Source of the DNA: an uncultured Paracoccus sp.
Lineage (GTDB): Bacteria; Pseudomonadota; Alphaproteobacteria; Rhodobacterales; Rhodobacteraceae
Length of the DNA stretch: 8,101 nucleotides
Direction: 5' to 3'
NCBI RefSeq assembly: GCF_946221145.1
Contig: NZ_CAMIOH010000144.1
Span: 1 to 8,101 of the forward strand
A program made the translations under genes and the position numbers. The notes beneath the pieces were generated by a model. The model was given only the letters and a program-made list of their open reading frames with translations. It ran no database searches and had not been told where the DNA came from. Shown here in pieces: positions 6,495-8,101 of this stretch; within the stretch, counting starts at the first letter, position 1, and each line of letters opens with the position of its first letter.

Positions 6495-8029
6495 GGGCGC
6501 ACCTGTTCGGGGGCCATCACCGCCAGCACCCGCCGCTCGGCCCAGGCGACGCACCCGTAAAGCGCGGCGGACAGCAGCGTCACCGCCACCATCGTCAGCC
6601 ACAGCATCCGGTAATCCGAGACCGAGGCCGACAGGGCCATCAGGCTTCCCAGGCCCCGCCCGGTCGCCAGCCATTCGATCACCGTGGCGGCCAGGACGGC
6701 GGCAGGCACGCTCATCCTGGCGGATGCGAACAGGGCAGGCAGCATGGCCGGGATGCGCACATGCAGCATCTGGCGCAGCGGCCCGGCGGCATGGCTGCGG
6801 AACAGATCCAGGATCGGGCCGGGCGCCTGGGCCAACCCCTGCTGGCAGGCCACGAAGGCGGGAAAGAACACCATCAGCGCCACCAGCGACACTGTGCCCG
6901 TGGCCCCGCGACCCAGCAGCAGCACGATCAGCGGCGCGGTCGTCACGATGGGGATCGACCGCAGCGCCACCGCCAGCGGCACCGTCAGCGCCGCCAGGCC
7001 GGGCCGCAGCGCCAGCAGCACCGCCAGACTGGCGCCAAGCGCCAGCCCCGCGACATATCCGGGCAGCGCAAGCGATGCCGTCTGCGCCAGGGCCGCGCCC
7101 AGCGTTGCGCGCATGGTGGCCGCGTCCGGCGCCCACAACAGCGCCGCCGCCACCTCGGGCGGGCGCTTGGCGAAGAACGGGTTCAGTCCCGCGACGCCTG
7201 CCCACCACAGGGCCAGCACCAGGGCCGCCAGCAGCGCCGCCTGCGCCGTGCGGCGGGCGGGCGATCCCTGGACCAGGCGGGGCGGCGCGGCCAGGATCAC
7301 CGGCGGCGGGTCGGCCACGGCGCGGCGACCCAGCCAGCCGATCCCGGCATAGACGGCCATCGACAGCCCCGCCGCCAGGGCCGCCACCGCCCACAGCGCC
7401 GGCACGTCCAGGTCACGGGTAAAGCGGATCGTCAGAACGCCCAGGCCCCGTTCGGCCCCGGTGAATTCCCCGACCATCGCCCCCAGGATCGCCGCCGGGG
7501 CCGAGATTTGCAGCCCCGCCAGCAGATAGGGCAGCGCGGCGCGGGCGCGGACATGGACCAGTTCCGTCCAGCGGCCCCGGCCATAGCTGTGCACCAGATC
7601 CAGCCAGGCCTGCGGCATCGCCCGCAGCCCCGCCAGCAGCGGGATCAGCGTGGTGTAATAGACGGCAAGCGCGGCCAGCACGATCTGCGGCCCGCTGCCC
7701 GGCCCCATCAGGACCCGCAGGATCGGCCCGGTGGCGATCAGCGGCAGGCAAAAGACCACAAGCGCCAGTCCCGCCACCACGGCCAGCGACCTTGGCCACA
7801 GCGCGGCGATGGCGGCCAGCCCGATCGCCGCCCCGTTGCCCAGCACAAAGCCCCAGGCGGCATTGCCCATCGTCGCGGCGACGGCGCGCCCCGCCAGTCC
7901 GGGATTGGACCACAGCCAGTCCGCGACCTGCACCGGCCCCGCCAGCAGCCAGCCGCCCCCGGCAAGCGCCAGCCCCTGCCACAGTGCCAGCAACGCCGCC
8001 AGTCCCGCCCATCGGCACGCGGCAGTCAT
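6491..8029 (-). CDS. ABC transporter permease, tandem fusion of two NitT/TauT-type (SsuC/TauC-like) domains
   Basis: A 512-aa integral membrane protein made of two homologous binding-protein-dependent permease halves (about residues 5-236 and 262-500). Each half has a cytoplasmic EAA-type loop that contacts the ATPase: SYGRGRWTELVHVRARAALP (148-167) and SHAAGPLRQMLHVRIPAMLP (412-431), each followed by an SAPAAILGAMVGE / SVPAAVLAATVIE segment and a GRGLG or ERGLG turn. Usual members of this family (SsuC, TauC, ThiX, RibX) are single domains of about 250 residues that act as homodimers; here one chain supplies both. Typical cargoes of the family are sulfonates, taurine, nitrate, bicarbonate, pyrimidine vitamin precursors or riboflavin; none can be chosen from this sequence. 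The linker (about 237-261) is Pro/Ala/Arg-rich. The start overlaps the stop of the preceding gene (ATGA at 8029-8026) and no strong ribosome site is present, again suggesting coupling. An ATPase and a binding protein are expected just beyond the window. Confidence 0.9.
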   Translation of the reverse strand: MTAACRWAGLAALLALWQGLALAGGGWLLAGPVQVADWLWSNPGLAGRAVAATMGNAAWGFVLGNGAAIGLAAIAALWPRSLAVVAGLALVVFCLPLIATGPILRVLMGPGSGPQIVLAALAVYYTTLIPLLAGLRAMPQAWLDLVHSYGRGRWTELVHVRARAALPYLLAGLQISAPAAILGAMVGEFTGAERGLGVLTIRFTRDLDVPALWAVAALAAGLSMAVYAGIGWLGRRAVADPPPVILAAPPRLVQGSPARRTAQAALLAALVLALWWAGVAGLNPFFAKRPPEVAAALLWAPDAATMRATLGAALAQTASLALPGYVAGLALGASLAVLLALRPGLAALTVPLAVALRSIPIVTTAPLIVLLLGRGATGTVSLVALMVFFPAFVACQQGLAQAPGPILDLFRSHAAGPLRQMLHVRIPAMLPALFASARMSVPAAVLAATVIEWLATGRGLGSLMALSASVSDYRMLWLTMVAVTLLSAALYGCVAWAERRVLAVMAPEQVRP

Positions 8030-8101
8030 CGCGCCGCCAGCGATTGCGCCTGTTCGCCGCCGCGCGCCAGCATCTCCAGGACAGTGCCCACCAGCCGGCG
8101 A
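8026..8101 (-). CDS. C-terminal end of an unidentified gene upstream of the permease
   Basis: The minus strand has an open frame from the window edge to a TGA at 8028-8026, reading RRLVGTVLEMLARGGEQAQS then LAAR and stop. Its TGA overlaps the ATG of the permease in ATGA, the arrangement also seen (as GTGA) between permease and glycosyltransferase. By position it is most likely another part of the ABC transporter (ATPase or substrate-binding protein), but 24 residues are too few to say. Confidence 0.55.
   Translation of the reverse strand, partial: RRLVGTVLEMLARGGEQAQSLAAR

Noticed and set aside
5241..6560. A 439-codon plus-strand open frame across the PLD end and the glycosyltransferase
   Set aside because: Low-complexity Arg/Gly/Gln-rich translation, no family motif, and it runs opposite to a convincing GT4 gene.
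6495..7394. N-terminal extension of the glycosyltransferase frame by about 300 residues
   Set aside because: The extension is a Gly/Ala/Arg-rich out-of-frame reading of the permease gene; the GT4 fold begins naturally at the GTG at 6494.

Overview
The window is about 8.1 kb of very GC-rich DNA, with G or C at most third codon positions and long spurious reading frames opposite real genes. Gene content (a membrane PQQ glucose-type dehydrogenase, an intracellular-looking PHB-depolymerase-family esterase with its own ribbon-helix-helix regulator, a two-domain NitT/TauT-type permease) fits an alphaproteobacterium, most likely of the Rhodobacter/Paracoccus group. That placement is inference from style and content; there is no rRNA or other marker.

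Layout. (1) Bases 1-2274, plus strand: the 3' part of a membrane-bound PQQ-dependent dehydrogenase (gcd type) whose first two membrane segments lie outside the window. (2) Bases 2297-3770, minus strand: a compact two-gene operon, a ribbon-helix-helix (RHH) regulator followed 22 bp later by an esterase/PHB depolymerase-like hydrolase. It is read from a recognisable promoter at 3793-3822 that is overlaid by GGATG boxes repeated every 11 bp, a probable operator for the RHH protein. (3) Bases 3949-5445, plus strand, divergent from the RHH operon: a two-HKD phospholipase D/cardiolipin-synthase-like enzyme with a C-terminal membrane anchor. (4) Bases 5454-8101, minus strand, convergent with the PLD gene: the end of an unidentified gene, a tandem-fused ABC permease and a family 4 glycosyltransferase, joined by 4-bp stop/start overlaps (ATGA, then GTGA), so they look like one translationally coupled transcript.

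How they work together. The dehydrogenase would oxidise a sugar or cyclic polyol in the periplasm and pass electrons to ubiquinone. The RHH-esterase pair looks like a self-regulated hydrolase unit. The PLD enzyme acts on phospholipid head groups or a related phosphodiester. The permease-glycosyltransferase operon combines small-molecule import with a glycosyl transfer whose acceptor cannot be told from sequence. No tRNA, rRNA, insertion sequence, CRISPR array or phage gene is seen. The densest unexplained signal is the periodic operator/promoter in front of the RHH gene. Nothing here is clear proof of a wholly new system; the regulator-esterase unit and the permease-glycosyltransferase coupling are the best candidates for follow-up.
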